Of a stretch of DNA of 64,000 bases, positions 44,337 through 54,800 are shown piece by piece. The notes under the pieces are model-generated. The model was not told where the DNA came from. It made no database searches and saw nothing but the letters and a program-made list of their open reading frames with translations. Source of the stretch: Bacteroidota bacterium (GTDB lineage Bacteria; Bacteroidota; Bacteroidia; Bacteroidales; Lentimicrobiaceae); NCBI GenBank assembly GCA_009773515.1, contig WSXX01000003.1, forward strand, positions 1 through 64,000, given 5' to 3'. A program made the translations under genes and the position numbers. Each line of letters starts with the position of its first letter. The first letter of the stretch is position 1.

Positions 44337-44867
44337 TCACTTTTGATCTTTCAGACGTTTTTGCAACCAGCCCCGGGCACGCGCGTACTGTGATTTTGAG
44401 GTCCCTTCGCTGATGCCGAGCATTTTGCCAATTTCCTTATGCGACAAATCTTCTACCGCATACAGATTAAACACAGTCCTGAAACCGGTTGGCATTTCCT
44501 GTATATGGTTCAGCAATGCTTCCGCATCTATCTGATCAGGTATACTTTCTTCTTCATCCTCTATTTGATTCAGATTATCCAACTCAACACTGAAACGAAA
44601 CACATCATTTTTCCTGAGCAATTCCAATGATGTGTTGACCATAATCCTGCGTATCCAACCTTCAAATGAGCCCTGAAACTTAAAGCTGCTTAACTTCGTA
44701 AACACCCGGATAAAGCCTTCCTGCATAAAGTCCTCGGCCATGCTGCGGTCTGAAGCATAGCGAAGGCATACCCCGAACATTTTGCGGGCATACATTTCGT
44801 ATAATCGATTCTGGGCCTGCGCATTGCCGTTCAGGCAATCCTTCAGGAGTTGCTGTTCATCCATCAA
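44337..44867 (-). CDS. ECF-type RNA polymerase sigma factor
   Basis: A 176-residue sigma-70 family member of the extracytoplasmic function class. Region 2 is near 12-80 (RLYEMYARKMFGVCLRYASD, AEDFMQEGFIRVFTKLSSF, GWIRRIMVNTSLELLRK). An acidic linker follows (EDEEESIPDQ). Region 4 is near 118-172 (MPTGFRTVFNLYAVEDLSHK, ISEGTSKSQYARARGWLQKR). It heads a four-gene run with its presumed anti-sigma, a propeller lipoprotein and a barrel protein, and probably activates its own operon. The first codons offer two ATGs (MMDEQQ). Confidence 0.95.
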   Translation of the reverse strand: MMDEQQLLKDCLNGNAQAQNRLYEMYARKMFGVCLRYASDRSMAEDFMQEGFIRVFTKLSSFKFQGSFEGWIRRIMVNTSLELLRKNDVFRFSVELDNLNQIEDEEESIPDQIDAEALLNHIQEMPTGFRTVFNLYAVEDLSHKEIGKMLGISEGTSKSQYARARGWLQKRLKDQK

Positions 44868-45226
44868 TTATACAGAAGCGCTTTAAGTCCGGACCAAAAC
44901 TGAGATGCATGGTAGTTGAAATGGTTGCATTGCAATATTAGTAAATTATGACCTTACCCTTTACCCCTCTCCAAAAAAAGGAGAGGGGAGTCTTCTTCGA
45001 ATCCCGGAATGTGGAATCAGAAAATGTCATTAAAGACGAAATGCTTGCGTCTCTATACCAGCCTTGAATAAAATCTGAGTGGTTGTAGTACCTCACCCCA
45101 ACCTTGCATCCGGATTGTATATCGCCCGGCTGGTGGTTGGCAACAGAAGTGTAAGTTGTAAGTTTGTTAAATAAACCGCGAAAGTCCGCAATAATCTTGC
45201 CTTCAGTTCCCTTATTAAATTGTTTG
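44868..45226. other. Divergent intergenic region with C/G-rich hairpin
   Basis: CCCCTCTCC (44964-44972) and GGAGAGGGG (44980-44988) pair perfectly around seven A. This gap separates the divergent sigma cluster and PQQ gene, so it should hold the sigma operon promoter, but I see no TAnnTTTG on the minus strand, as might be expected if the ECF factor reads its own promoter. There is no gene. Confidence 0.6.
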
Positions 45227-45234
45227 TATATTTG
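45227..45234 (+). promoter_or_regulatory. -7 promoter box for the PQQ propeller gene
   Basis: TATATTTG fits TAnnTTTG, 105 bases before the ATG at 45340. Confidence 0.45.
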
Positions 45235-45339
45235 ATGCTTTAGCTATTATCCGCATTACGCAGCGCCGGACATTTTTGCGTAAAAAAAAATCATTACCAG
45301 ACGATTGAGATTAATAACGGATAGAAAAATCAACCTTTT

Positions 45340-46917
45340 ATGAAGAAAATCATTTCAATCATTGTACTATTTCTGGCGTTGCATTTCGCTGCCCATGCCC
45401 AGCCAGTATCAATCACGGTTTTGTCAAATGAACAGACATTTGGCACAAACATCATCAGCAATACGGAAATTAAAGGAGTTTTGTACACCTTTCCGCAGCG
45501 TGTTCACGACTTTTATCTGGATACTGAAACCGGGTACATTACCCTTCAACTGAGGAATCTGAGCAGAAACGGGAAATATCTAGACAATACCGGTAAACTG
45601 GTTCAATTCGACCCGAAAACCGGCATCGCGGCATGGGGTAGAGAGATGTATTATGCAAGTAATGTTGTTCAAAATTTCAACAACAATCTCATTACAGGTT
45701 TTGGGGGCAAAAGTACCAGCCTTGATCTGAATACCGGAAACAACCTGTGGACAATAAAAAACGGGATCATTATGGTTAACTCAGCCGCCGATATCGGGAT
45801 TGGCTACCGTTACAAGAGTACCTCGGGCTACACCAACGAACTGCAGGGCATTGACATGCGGACAGGCGCTGTAAAATGGGAACGCCTTCTTGAACGCGAC
45901 TATGGCTGGAACGAAGCTTTCTATATCAACGATTCCACTTTGATTGTTGCTTCATCCGGCCTTCATGCGGTGAATCTGCGCACCGGCAAAGGATGGGATT
46001 ATCATGCCCTTACCGGGAAAAAGGACTACACGGGAATGGTAGCAGCAAACGCAGCAGGTCTGGCACTGGGTCTGCTCACAGGAACTTTTATGGTAACCTC
46101 AGGACATGATGTGGTAACAGATCTGGTTTCAAACACCTTGATTGACAGTGCTTACATTTATTTTGCCACAAGGGATGAGATTGTTAAACTCAATAAAAAT
46201 ACCGGTCAATTGGTTTGGCATTATCCTATTCCTGAGGATATGGGAAGCCAGTCGGCACTTTATCTTGATGACAATTCGGTTTATATGGTAAACACCGGAC
46301 TTGGAAATCTGGGCGTGAGAAAGGCTAAGATCGGAGAGCCGTTTGTTGCGGCATTCAACAGAGAAACCGGCGTGCAAAAATATTTTTCCTTTATCAAAGA
46401 GAAGGAACTACAGATTCTTAGTCACGAAGTGGTCAATGATAAGATATACCTGCTTTTCAGAGATAAAATTATGGTTTGTGACATGGCTGACGGGCAAAGA
46501 TTGGCAACAAAAGATTTTGATTTCGAAAATAAAATCGGGCTTGAATATTTTACCGGCTCAAATATCTTTATTGAGCGTGAAAATAAAGTAATGGCTTTGT
46601 TTGAGCTATGGCCCGAAAATTTGTTTGTGGTGACAACCGATGGTAAAGTTCTTTCGATAAACAGTCAGCTTGAGATTGAAGAAACCATTGAAAAGGAAGC
46701 GTTGATGTTTTACCACAATCAATATTCGGGTTACAGATTGATTTCAAAAGCGGATAAATGTTCCGTTATCGATGAGTCCGGCAACCGTGTTGCTGAGTTA
46801 AAGGCAACTCCCGGAGCAATTGTAAATGGTGATTTTTTATATGATAAATCTGATAAGGCGCTGATTGTTGTAAATCTTAAAGAAGCATTGGAGGTTAGAG
46901 TCGAGGGAGGAAGGTAA
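45340..46917 (+). CDS. Exported PQQ-like beta-propeller protein
   Basis: A 525-residue protein with signal peptide MKKIISIIVLFLALHFAAHA. Propeller blades with the PQQ/YWTD-style DxxTGxxxW pattern recur: FDPKTGIAAWGREMYY, LDLNTGNNLWTIKNG, IDMRTGAVKWERLLERDYGW, LNKNTGQLVWHYPIP and FNRETGVQKYFSFIKEKE. No enzyme site is evident. Such proteins often act as structural or ligand-binding platforms. It is monocistronic and followed by a purine-rich repeat region. Confidence 0.85.
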   Translation: MKKIISIIVLFLALHFAAHAQPVSITVLSNEQTFGTNIISNTEIKGVLYTFPQRVHDFYLDTETGYITLQLRNLSRNGKYLDNTGKLVQFDPKTGIAAWGREMYYASNVVQNFNNNLITGFGGKSTSLDLNTGNNLWTIKNGIIMVNSAADIGIGYRYKSTSGYTNELQGIDMRTGAVKWERLLERDYGWNEAFYINDSTLIVASSGLHAVNLRTGKGWDYHALTGKKDYTGMVAANAAGLALGLLTGTFMVTSGHDVVTDLVSNTLIDSAYIYFATRDEIVKLNKNTGQLVWHYPIPEDMGSQSALYLDDNSVYMVNTGLGNLGVRKAKIGEPFVAAFNRETGVQKYFSFIKEKELQILSHEVVNDKIYLLFRDKIMVCDMADGQRLATKDFDFENKIGLEYFTGSNIFIERENKVMALFELWPENLFVVTTDGKVLSINSQLEIEETIEKEALMFYHNQYSGYRLISKADKCSVIDESGNRVAELKATPGAIVNGDFLYDKSDKALIVVNLKEALEVRVEGGR

Positions 46918-47280
46918 AGTTAGGGACGAGGGACGTAGAATAGGGACGAGGGACGGAAGTAGGGTCGAGGGACAAACGAACGGAGGTCGAGCGGAGTCGA
47001 GACCGAAACGATGGACGATTTTAAGACGGGGTGACAAGGAGACTGGGAGACAAGGAGAAAGAAGGAGTAATATTGAGAATGAAAAGTAATTGGACAAAAG
47101 CTTAATTGGAACGTCCTTCTCCTTGTGGTGCCTGAGCTTGGGTTGGTGAGCTTTCGCCGAACCATCGTCGAAGGCAGGACAAGGTGCCGAATGGCAGCCT
47201 GCCCCGTCACACTAAAGTGATGAAGGGGGATGAGGTGGACAATGGAAAACCTCTCCAATTTCTTAAATAATTTCCCAACC
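46918..47280. repeat. Purine-rich dispersed repeat region
   Basis: Repeated GGGACGAGGGACG-like units (46920-46975), a GGTCGAGCGGAGTCGAGACC segment (46986-47005), then GACAAGGAGACTGGGAGACA and similar units to about 47070. The same units occur at 27421-27460 and 28721-28800. The rest of this gap up to the HTH promoter has no feature I can name, and no gene. Confidence 0.75.
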
Positions 47281-47282
47281 TA

Positions 47283-47324
47283 TCATATAATGAATATAAA
47301 TAACTATTTTTGCATATTATATGA
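47283..47324. promoter_or_regulatory. Promoter and inverted-repeat operator of the HipB-like gene
   Basis: TCATATAAT (47283-47291) and ATTATATGA (47316-47324) are perfect inverted repeats separated by 24 bases. Between them lies the -7 box TATTTTTG (47305-47312). This layout fits autorepression by the HTH protein, whose ATG is at 47337. Confidence 0.65.
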
Positions 47325-47336
47325 AGGGTTAAGCTT

Positions 47337-47657
47337 ATGACAAAAAGCACAAAGGGGAACAGACTACCCCGAAAACTGGAACAAAAAATGCAAACCGTTG
47401 GTGAGCAGATTAAGTTAGCCCGCCTAAGACGTAATCTTAGCATTGCCCAGATTGCAGATCGGGCTATGGCTTCTGAGTTGACTATTTCCCGCATTGAAAA
47501 AGGCACTCCCACTGTATCAATCGGTATCTATCTGCGCGTGTTGTATGCACTTCAATTAGACGACGACATTCTCTGTTTAGCCAAAGATGATACCATTGGC
47601 AAGACATTACAGGATTTGGGTTTGCTAACAAGAAAAAGGGCTTCAAAAAAGGAATAG
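47337..47657 (+). CDS. Orphan HipB-like XRE regulator
   Basis: A 106-residue DNA-binding protein. A basic N-terminal tail is followed by an XRE helix-turn-helix (about 24-80): GEQIKLARLRRNLSIAQIAD, MASELTISRIEKGTPTVSIG and IYLRVLYALQLDDDILCLAK. The C-terminus DTIGKTLQDLGLLTRKRAS closely resembles HipB-type antitoxins that pair with HipA kinases. No hipA follows: the next 139 bases hold no matching frame and then comes an unrelated DUF3108 gene. It may be a lone regulator left after toxin loss. Confidence 0.85.
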   Translation: MTKSTKGNRLPRKLEQKMQTVGEQIKLARLRRNLSIAQIADRAMASELTISRIEKGTPTVSIGIYLRVLYALQLDDDILCLAKDDTIGKTLQDLGLLTRKRASKKE

Positions 47658-47796
47658 GTTACCTCCCCCACCCCTTTCACTTCAACCCCGGAACTTATAC
47701 AAACTCCGTTTGTTGTAATAATGTCGGCAAAAGGCGAAATGCCGCTTACTTGTTTTTGGAACGCTTTTTGCAAACCAGCCATTAAAAGGACTCATA

Positions 47797-48639
47797 ATGA
47801 ACTACCCCCGCGCTATAAGATACATGCTGCTTTTTGTTGGTGTTGCACTTTTACATCTGCTTGCTTCCACTCAGCCTTACCGATCTGTTGAAAACACTGC
47901 TTTTACCCGGGGAGAAAAACTCACCTTCAGGGTGTATTATCAATCAATGCTTACCGGCAAGGTTACAGCCGGCGAAGCCAATCTGGAAGTGAAAAAGAAA
48001 TCAGCCACCAAAAACGGACGCGAATCCTACCACATTGTCGGCACAGGTCATTCTAAAGGGGCTTTTAACCTGTTCTTTAAGGTAAATGATCGCTTTGAAA
48101 CTTTTGTGGATGAAGAGGCAATAATTCCATGGTATTTTATACGCCGAACACGTGAAGGTGGCTATAAAAAGGACGATGAGGTTACCTTTAACCAAAGCAA
48201 AGGAATTGCGGTAAGCCGGAATGCAGTCAAGAAAATACCGCCCAATTCGCAGGATATTCTTTCGGTTTTCTACTATGCCCGCACCCTTGACATAACAGGC
48301 GTTATGCCCAACGAATCGTTCCCGCTTTCCTTTTTTCTGGATGATTCTCTGTACGTCTCAAAAATCGTTTTCCTTGGCCGGGAACAAATAAAAACTGCAG
48401 TCGGAACATTCAACTGCCTCAAATTTAAGCCAATGGTTATAAAGGGAGATGTTTTCAGCGAACCCTACCCCATGGAGTTGTGGATTACCGACGATAAAAA
48501 CCGGGTACCGGTTATGGTAAGTTCGGCAGTGATTGTCGGTTCTGTAAAAATGGAGCTGATCAGTTATGAAGGATTGAGAAATCCAATAACTTCAAAAGTC
48601 ACGGCAGGGAAAGGCAACGGTTCTTCATCAAAAAAGTAA
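47797..48639 (+). CDS. DUF3108 family exported protein
   Basis: A 280-residue protein with an N-terminal hydrophobic signal (YMLLFVGVALLHLLAST). The DUF3108 fold is indicated by FTRGEKLTFRVYYQSMLTGK, VTAGEANLEVKKK, NSQDILSVFYYARTLDI and FSEPYPMELWITDDKNRVPV. The protein is predicted periplasmic and mainly beta. Members are widespread but their role is unknown. The last 15 residues are low complexity (G, S, K). It is 139 bases from the HipB-like gene and about 195 before the giant alpha-2-macroglobulin-like gene. Confidence 0.88.
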   Translation: MNYPRAIRYMLLFVGVALLHLLASTQPYRSVENTAFTRGEKLTFRVYYQSMLTGKVTAGEANLEVKKKSATKNGRESYHIVGTGHSKGAFNLFFKVNDRFETFVDEEAIIPWYFIRRTREGGYKKDDEVTFNQSKGIAVSRNAVKKIPPNSQDILSVFYYARTLDITGVMPNESFPLSFFLDDSLYVSKIVFLGREQIKTAVGTFNCLKFKPMVIKGDVFSEPYPMELWITDDKNRVPVMVSSAVIVGSVKMELISYEGLRNPITSKVTAGKGNGSSSKK

Positions 48640-48834
48640 AAAAACGCAGGGCTGAAATAAATCAACTGGGTTTGTGGAAATTTGAATTAAATTGCATCTA
48701 ATTTTTGAACCTTCAGATGTTTGCCTGATTAAAATCTCCCAAGATCACCAAATTGATTTTGGTGTAATTTGGTGGTTTGGAGTTTTGGTGGCAATTTAGG
48801 TCTCACGATAATAGTTTTCTTCTGATTATAAATT

Positions 48835-51800
48835 ATGAATTATATGAAAAAACAAATCCTTCTGGCGCTCAGCCTTATCGCTTTGATTGCTGCCGCAGCA
48901 TCATTGAGCCTGACAAACACCTCTCTGGTATTTCCACAAAAAAACAGCCCCGAAATGCAAGTGCAAGCCGACAATAAAGATTTATGGACCAAAGTAGATT
49001 CACTTATCGCGGAAGGTCTGCCAAAATCTGCACTGGAAGTAGTAAATTCCATTTTTCAAAAAGCTGAAAAAGATGGTGATATGCCTGAATTTCTAAAGGC
49101 ATCCATCTACCAACTGAGATTGCGCAGCGATTTTGAGGAGGGTTTCATTTTAAAATACATTGGCGAAACCGAGAAAAACCTTTCCGCCAGACCAGAGCCT
49201 GCGCGTCAGATACTGCACTCGATTCTTGCCGACCTTTACTGGCAGTATTACCAGCAAAACCGTTATCGCATTCTTGATCAAACGGTTTTGTCAGAAAATA
49301 CATCCGATGACATCGCCACCTGGGATGCCCGGAAATTCGCAGAAACTACCTCGGCACACTACCTGGCTTCGGTTTCCAATGCTGAATTACTTCAGTCGGT
49401 TTCTTTGAAAATGTATGATCCCATACTTCAAACCACCGATGGTTCCAAAAAATACAGGCCCACACTTTTTGATTTTCTTGCCCACCGTGCCATTGACTTT
49501 TTCAGCACCGATGAAGCCTCCATTACCAGGCCCATCAACCCATTTGTGATGAATGATGCTGAAATGCTGGGCATGCCGGAAACTTTCTCAGCTTTTGAAA
49601 TCAAGACTACCGACAAACTATCGTTTCATTATTTTGCGATTGGACTGCTTCAGGAAGTCGAAAAGTCTCATTTATCAGACAAAGACCCGGTTCCCCTTGT
49701 GGATGCGATACTCAAAAGGCTTGAGTTTGTTAAAGATCAGGGGAATATCACCATCAAGGACAGCCTGTATCTGAAAACCCTGCTGAGCCTTGAAGAGAAA
49801 TATACAAATCATCCGGTTTCAGCCGATGTGATGGAAAAAATTGCCCGTTTCTGGTATCAGGATGAAGCAATAATTTATCAGAAAAGCTCAGGTTCAGGAA
49901 AGCCGGAAGCAAACAAAAACTACGTTATTGCAAGAGAATGGTGCCTGAAAGCCATTGAAAAATTCCCGGAAAGTGATGGTGCCAAAAACTGCCGCGTTAT
50001 TCTTCAATCCATCGAAGAACCTTCTCTTGGTTTTAACATCCATCAGGAAGTTGAACCTGATCAGGCATTTCCGGTGCTGCTGAATTTCAGAAATACAAAA
50101 CAGCTGTGGTTAAGACTTGTAAAACTCGATTATGATAAAGATGCCGAATTACAGCCGGCGATTTACAACGAGCGAGGGACTGATAAATTACTTGCGCGCA
50201 TCCCCGTGAAGGAATGGAAAGTAACTTTACCAGAAACAGATGATTTCAGGCAGCACAGCGCGGAACTGATTGTGCCACCCACCGGGGTTGGATTTTATGC
50301 CCTGATTGTTTCGGGCAATGAAAAGTTTGACCGCAAAATTTCACCCATTGTAATTAAGGATTTCTGGTCAACCAGCATCAGTTATATCAGCCGCCGTAAC
50401 GATGATGGCACAGGACTGATCTACGTTCTTAACCGAAGCACCGGAAAACCTATATCCGGTGTTGCTGTTAAGTCTTTCTACAGCGAATATGATTACCAGA
50501 GTCGCTCAACCAAGCGCAAAGATGCTGAATCTTATACAACTGCTCCGGATGGCTCGTTTACCATAAATAGCACCGGCGAACGGAATAATACAATGCTGTC
50601 TTTTGATTTTTCGATAAAAGATGACCGTTTGGTCATTGAGAACTACTTTTTCAGGCACAGCAACAATCCTCCGCAGAAAGGTGAAAAAGTGCGAACCTTT
50701 TTCTTCACCGACAGGGCAATATACCGTCCGGGTCAAAGTGTTCATTTCAAAGGAATTGTAACAGGAAATGAAGACGATAACAATCGTGTGATTGAAGATA
50801 ATCGTTCAACCGTAAACCTTTTTGATGTCAATGGTCAGAAAGTCTCGTCAGTTGATGTTGTTTCCAACAAATTTGGATCATTCAGCGGAAGCTTTGTTTT
50901 GCCGGCTTCAGGGCTTGGCGGTCATTTCAGGATTGAGAACAACAGCGGAAATACCCATTTCAGCGTTGAAGAATACAAGCGGCCAAAATTTGAGGTGAAG
51001 TTTCTCCCGATTACCGGAAGTTATCGTTTGAATGAGAAGGTGAGCCTTTCGGGAAAAGCAGAAAGTTATACCGGAATTCCGGTGACGGATGCAGCGGTCA
51101 GTTACCGCGTGGTGCGTTCGGTTTCCTATCCTTTCTTCCGTTACGGATGGGGTTTCTGGCCGCGATATGGACCCGAAAGTGAAATTGCCAACGGTACTCT
51201 TTCCACACTTCCTGATGGCACTTTCGTGATAGAATTTGATGCGGTGCCAGAACCAACAGCTTCGCAAAACCTTGACCCGGTGTATAATTACACCATTTAT
51301 GCCGATGTTACAGACATTAACGGAGAAACACGTTCATCCACCACCAATGTGCGGGTGAGCGGTAAAGCATTGTTGCTTGAGCTGGCAATTCCAGCTTCAC
51401 TGAACAGAGAAGATTCAAAAACTTATAAGCTGACATCCACCAATCTGAATGGCAAAGCTACTCCGGCAAACATTACCTTAGAGGCATTCCGGTTGAAACA
51501 AAAAGAGCGTTTTACCCGCAACCGCAACTGGGAAACGCCTGATATGGCAATTTACACACGCGAGGAATTTGTGAAGCAACTTCCATCTGATTTGTATATG
51601 GATGAAGAAAATCAGGCTTCAGCGAAGGAAAAATCTGTTTTTAAAAGTACTTTCAATGCTGCCACCGACAGCATGATCACGATTCCGGGAATATCTAAAT
51701 GGGAGCCGGGACGGTATCTGATCACATTGAGTGCAACCGATGCATTTGGCGAAAAAGTAAGCACCGACAAAGAGGTGGTTGTTTTTGCCCCGGCATCAAA

Positions 51801-54800
51801 GAAACCTCCTGTAAAAGCTGCCCTGTGGAGTTATTTGCTTACCCCGGAGGTAAAGGCAGGGGAAACCATCCGTCTGCTGGCCGGTACCGCTGCCAGTAAT
51901 GCCCGCATTCATTTTGAAGTGCAGGCAAAGGGCAAAGCCGTGAAACAGGAGTGGGTGAATATTTCTCAGGAACAGAAAGTGCTCGAATTTAAAGTTCCGT
52001 CAGACTTTACAGGAAGTATATTCCTGACTATCAACATGATTTTCGATAACCGGAGTTATGTTTACAATACTTCAGTTGAAATTCCGGATACAAAACACCA
52101 ACTGAACATTACCTTTGAAACCTTCCGCAGCCCACTGCTGCCTGGCGGAACAGAGAAATGGAAACTTAAAATCACCGATCCGGATGGCAAACCATTAAAT
52201 GCCGAATTGCTGGCCGGCATGTACGATGCTTCGCTGGATGCATTCAGTCCGCACAACTGGTATTTTCAGGTATTTGAAAAGTGGTATGACAACCAATTCT
52301 GGGAAAAAGATCAGTCTTTTCAGACAACCTTCAGCTATTCCCTGCCCTGGGATCGCGGAGATTTGGCTCAAGGCGTATCCAGGGGTTACGATCAGTTGAA
52401 CTGGTTTGGATACTACATGTCAGGTGGCATGTTATACCGGAGCAAAAGCCTGAGATCAGGTGTAATGGCGGATGCTATGATGCCTGAAGCAAGCATGAAC
52501 GAAGGAATGCTGCCTCCTCCCTCCCCCGGTGAAGGAGAAATTGCAGAAGATAGCGTTGAATTAACGTTCGAAGATTCTGCAGCAAAAGAAGGAGAGCCAC
52601 AAATCCGTCGAAACCTTCAGGAAACGGCCTTCTTCTATCCTCAGCTTACTACAAACGCTGAAGGAGAAGTTTGGGTTGAATTTACAGTTCCTGAAGCACT
52701 TACCCGCTGGAATTTTATGGGACTCGCGCACACCTCAGAATTAAGGTATGGACAGTTCAGCAAAGAAGTTGTTACCCGTAAAGAGCTGATGGTTACTCCA
52801 AATCTGCCCCGCTTCTTCCGCGAAGGCGACAAAATCACAATTCAGTCCAAGGTGAGTAATCTGGCTTTAAATCCTTTGCAGGGAGTTGCAAAACTGCAGG
52901 TATTTGATGCCCTTACCCTGAAACCTGTAGATGATTTATTCAGCAACAGTGCACTTTCAAAACCTTTTGAGCTAGAAACCGGAGGCAATACCACCGTTGG
53001 ATGGGATTTACAGATTCCTGCCGGAATTGATGCTGTAATGGTTCGTATTACGGCTACAGCCGGAAATCACAGCGATGGCGAAGAGGTAATGCTGCCTGTG
53101 CTCACCAACCGCATGCTGGTCACCGAAACCCTGCCTTTGCCCGTCAATGGAAATGAAACCAAAGACTTCAGTTTTGACAAATTGCTGAATCAGGCCAATG
53201 GAAGCACAACGCTGCGCAATCACAGGCTTACGCTTGAGTTTACTTCAAACCCGGCATGGTACGCGGTGCAGGCGCTCCCGTATCTGGCAGAAAGCACCCA
53301 GGAAAACACCGATCAGACATTTAATCGCTTATATGCCAACAGTCTGGCAGCATATATTGCCAACAGCAGTCCCAAAATAAGGGCTGTGTTTGAAACCTGG
53401 AAGAACCTTACGCCCGTTGCCTTGCTTTCGAACCTCGAAAAAAACCAGGAACTGAAAGCGCTGCTGCTTGAAGAAACTCCCTGGCTGATGGAGGGTCGCA
53501 ATGAATCGGAGCAAAAACAGCGCATTGCCCTGATGTTTGACATAAACCGCATGGCTGCTGAAAGAGAGTCTGCCAGCAGGAAATTACAGCAATCGCAATC
53601 GGTAAATGGCGGATGGCCTTGGTTTGAAGGCATGCCAGAAAGTCGTTATATCACACAACTTATAGTAACCGGATTTGGTCGTATGCACCACCTGAAGGTT
53701 ATTGACCTGAAAAAGGACGAAGCTTCAAAAAGAATGGTGCAGCAGGCAGTTACTTACCTGAGCAACCGGCTTATTGAAGATTATGAACGCATCATGAAAG
53801 ATCACCCGAAAGATTTCGACAAAATCCATCCGGGACAGGATCAAATTCTGTTTCTTTATGCAATGAGTTATTTAAAAGTCATTGCTGACCCTGCAAAACA
53901 AGCCGAAAAAGCAATCGCATATTTTGGAGCTCAGGCGCGTAAATATCAGACAAGCCAGAGTTTGTATACACGCGGGATGATTGCGCTGTGGGCAGGAAGA
54001 AGCGGTGATGCCAAAACCGCGAATTCCATCATGAAATCGATGCGCGAAAAATCAACCAGCCATCCTGAAATGGGCATGTATTGGCACGACAATTCAGGGG
54101 GATACTTCTGGTATCAGGCACCGGTTGAAACTCAGGCGTTGCTGATTGAATTGTTTGAAGAGCTTGGCAATGACCGCAAAGCCGTTGATCAGATGAAAAC
54201 CTGGCTGCTGAAGCAGAAACAAACGCAAAACTGGGCAACCTCACGGGCTACCGCCGATGCAGTATATGCATTGCTGTTGCGCGGTGGCGACTGGCTGCAA
54301 ACCGAATCGGGTGTAAAAATAAGTCTGGGTGGTCAGATTGTTGATCCCGATGCTTCAGATATTAAATCAGAAGCCGGAACTTCATATTTCAAAACAGCCT
54401 GGACAGGCGGTGATATAAAAGCCGGCATGGGCAACATCAATGTCAGCAAAACCACCGAAGGCCCGGCCTGGGGAGCAGTTTACTGGCAGTATTTTGAGAA
54501 TCTTGACAAGGTAACATCGCATGATAGTCCGCTGAGCGTCAGTAAAAAGCTTTACATCAAAACCAATACCGATGCAGGCCCTGTGCTTGAAGAAATTACC
54601 TCATCCAATCCATTGAAAATCGGCACGCAGGTAGTGGTAAGGGTAGAACTCCGCACCGACCGCGACCTTGAATATGTGCATTTGAAAGACATGCGTGCTT
54701 CGGGCTTTGAGCCGGTAAACACCTTGTCGGGATACAAATGGAACGGAGGGCTGGGTTACTACGAAAATACCCGCGATGCTGCTACAAATTTCTTCTTTAA

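Noticed and set aside
44964-44988. Terminator for the sigma cluster or PQQ gene
   Set aside because: The hairpin lies in a divergent promoter region upstream of both genes, so it cannot end either transcript. I treat it as a repeat.
47552-47782. 76-residue minus-strand frame after the HipB-like gene, and possible hipA remnant
   Set aside because: It overlaps the 3-prime end of a real gene and has no recognisable domain. None of the three forward frames in 47658-47796 matches HipA.
53278-53340. Thioester motif in the alpha-2-macroglobulin-like protein
   Set aside because: No CxEQ is present at the expected place; the local text is STQENTDQTF.
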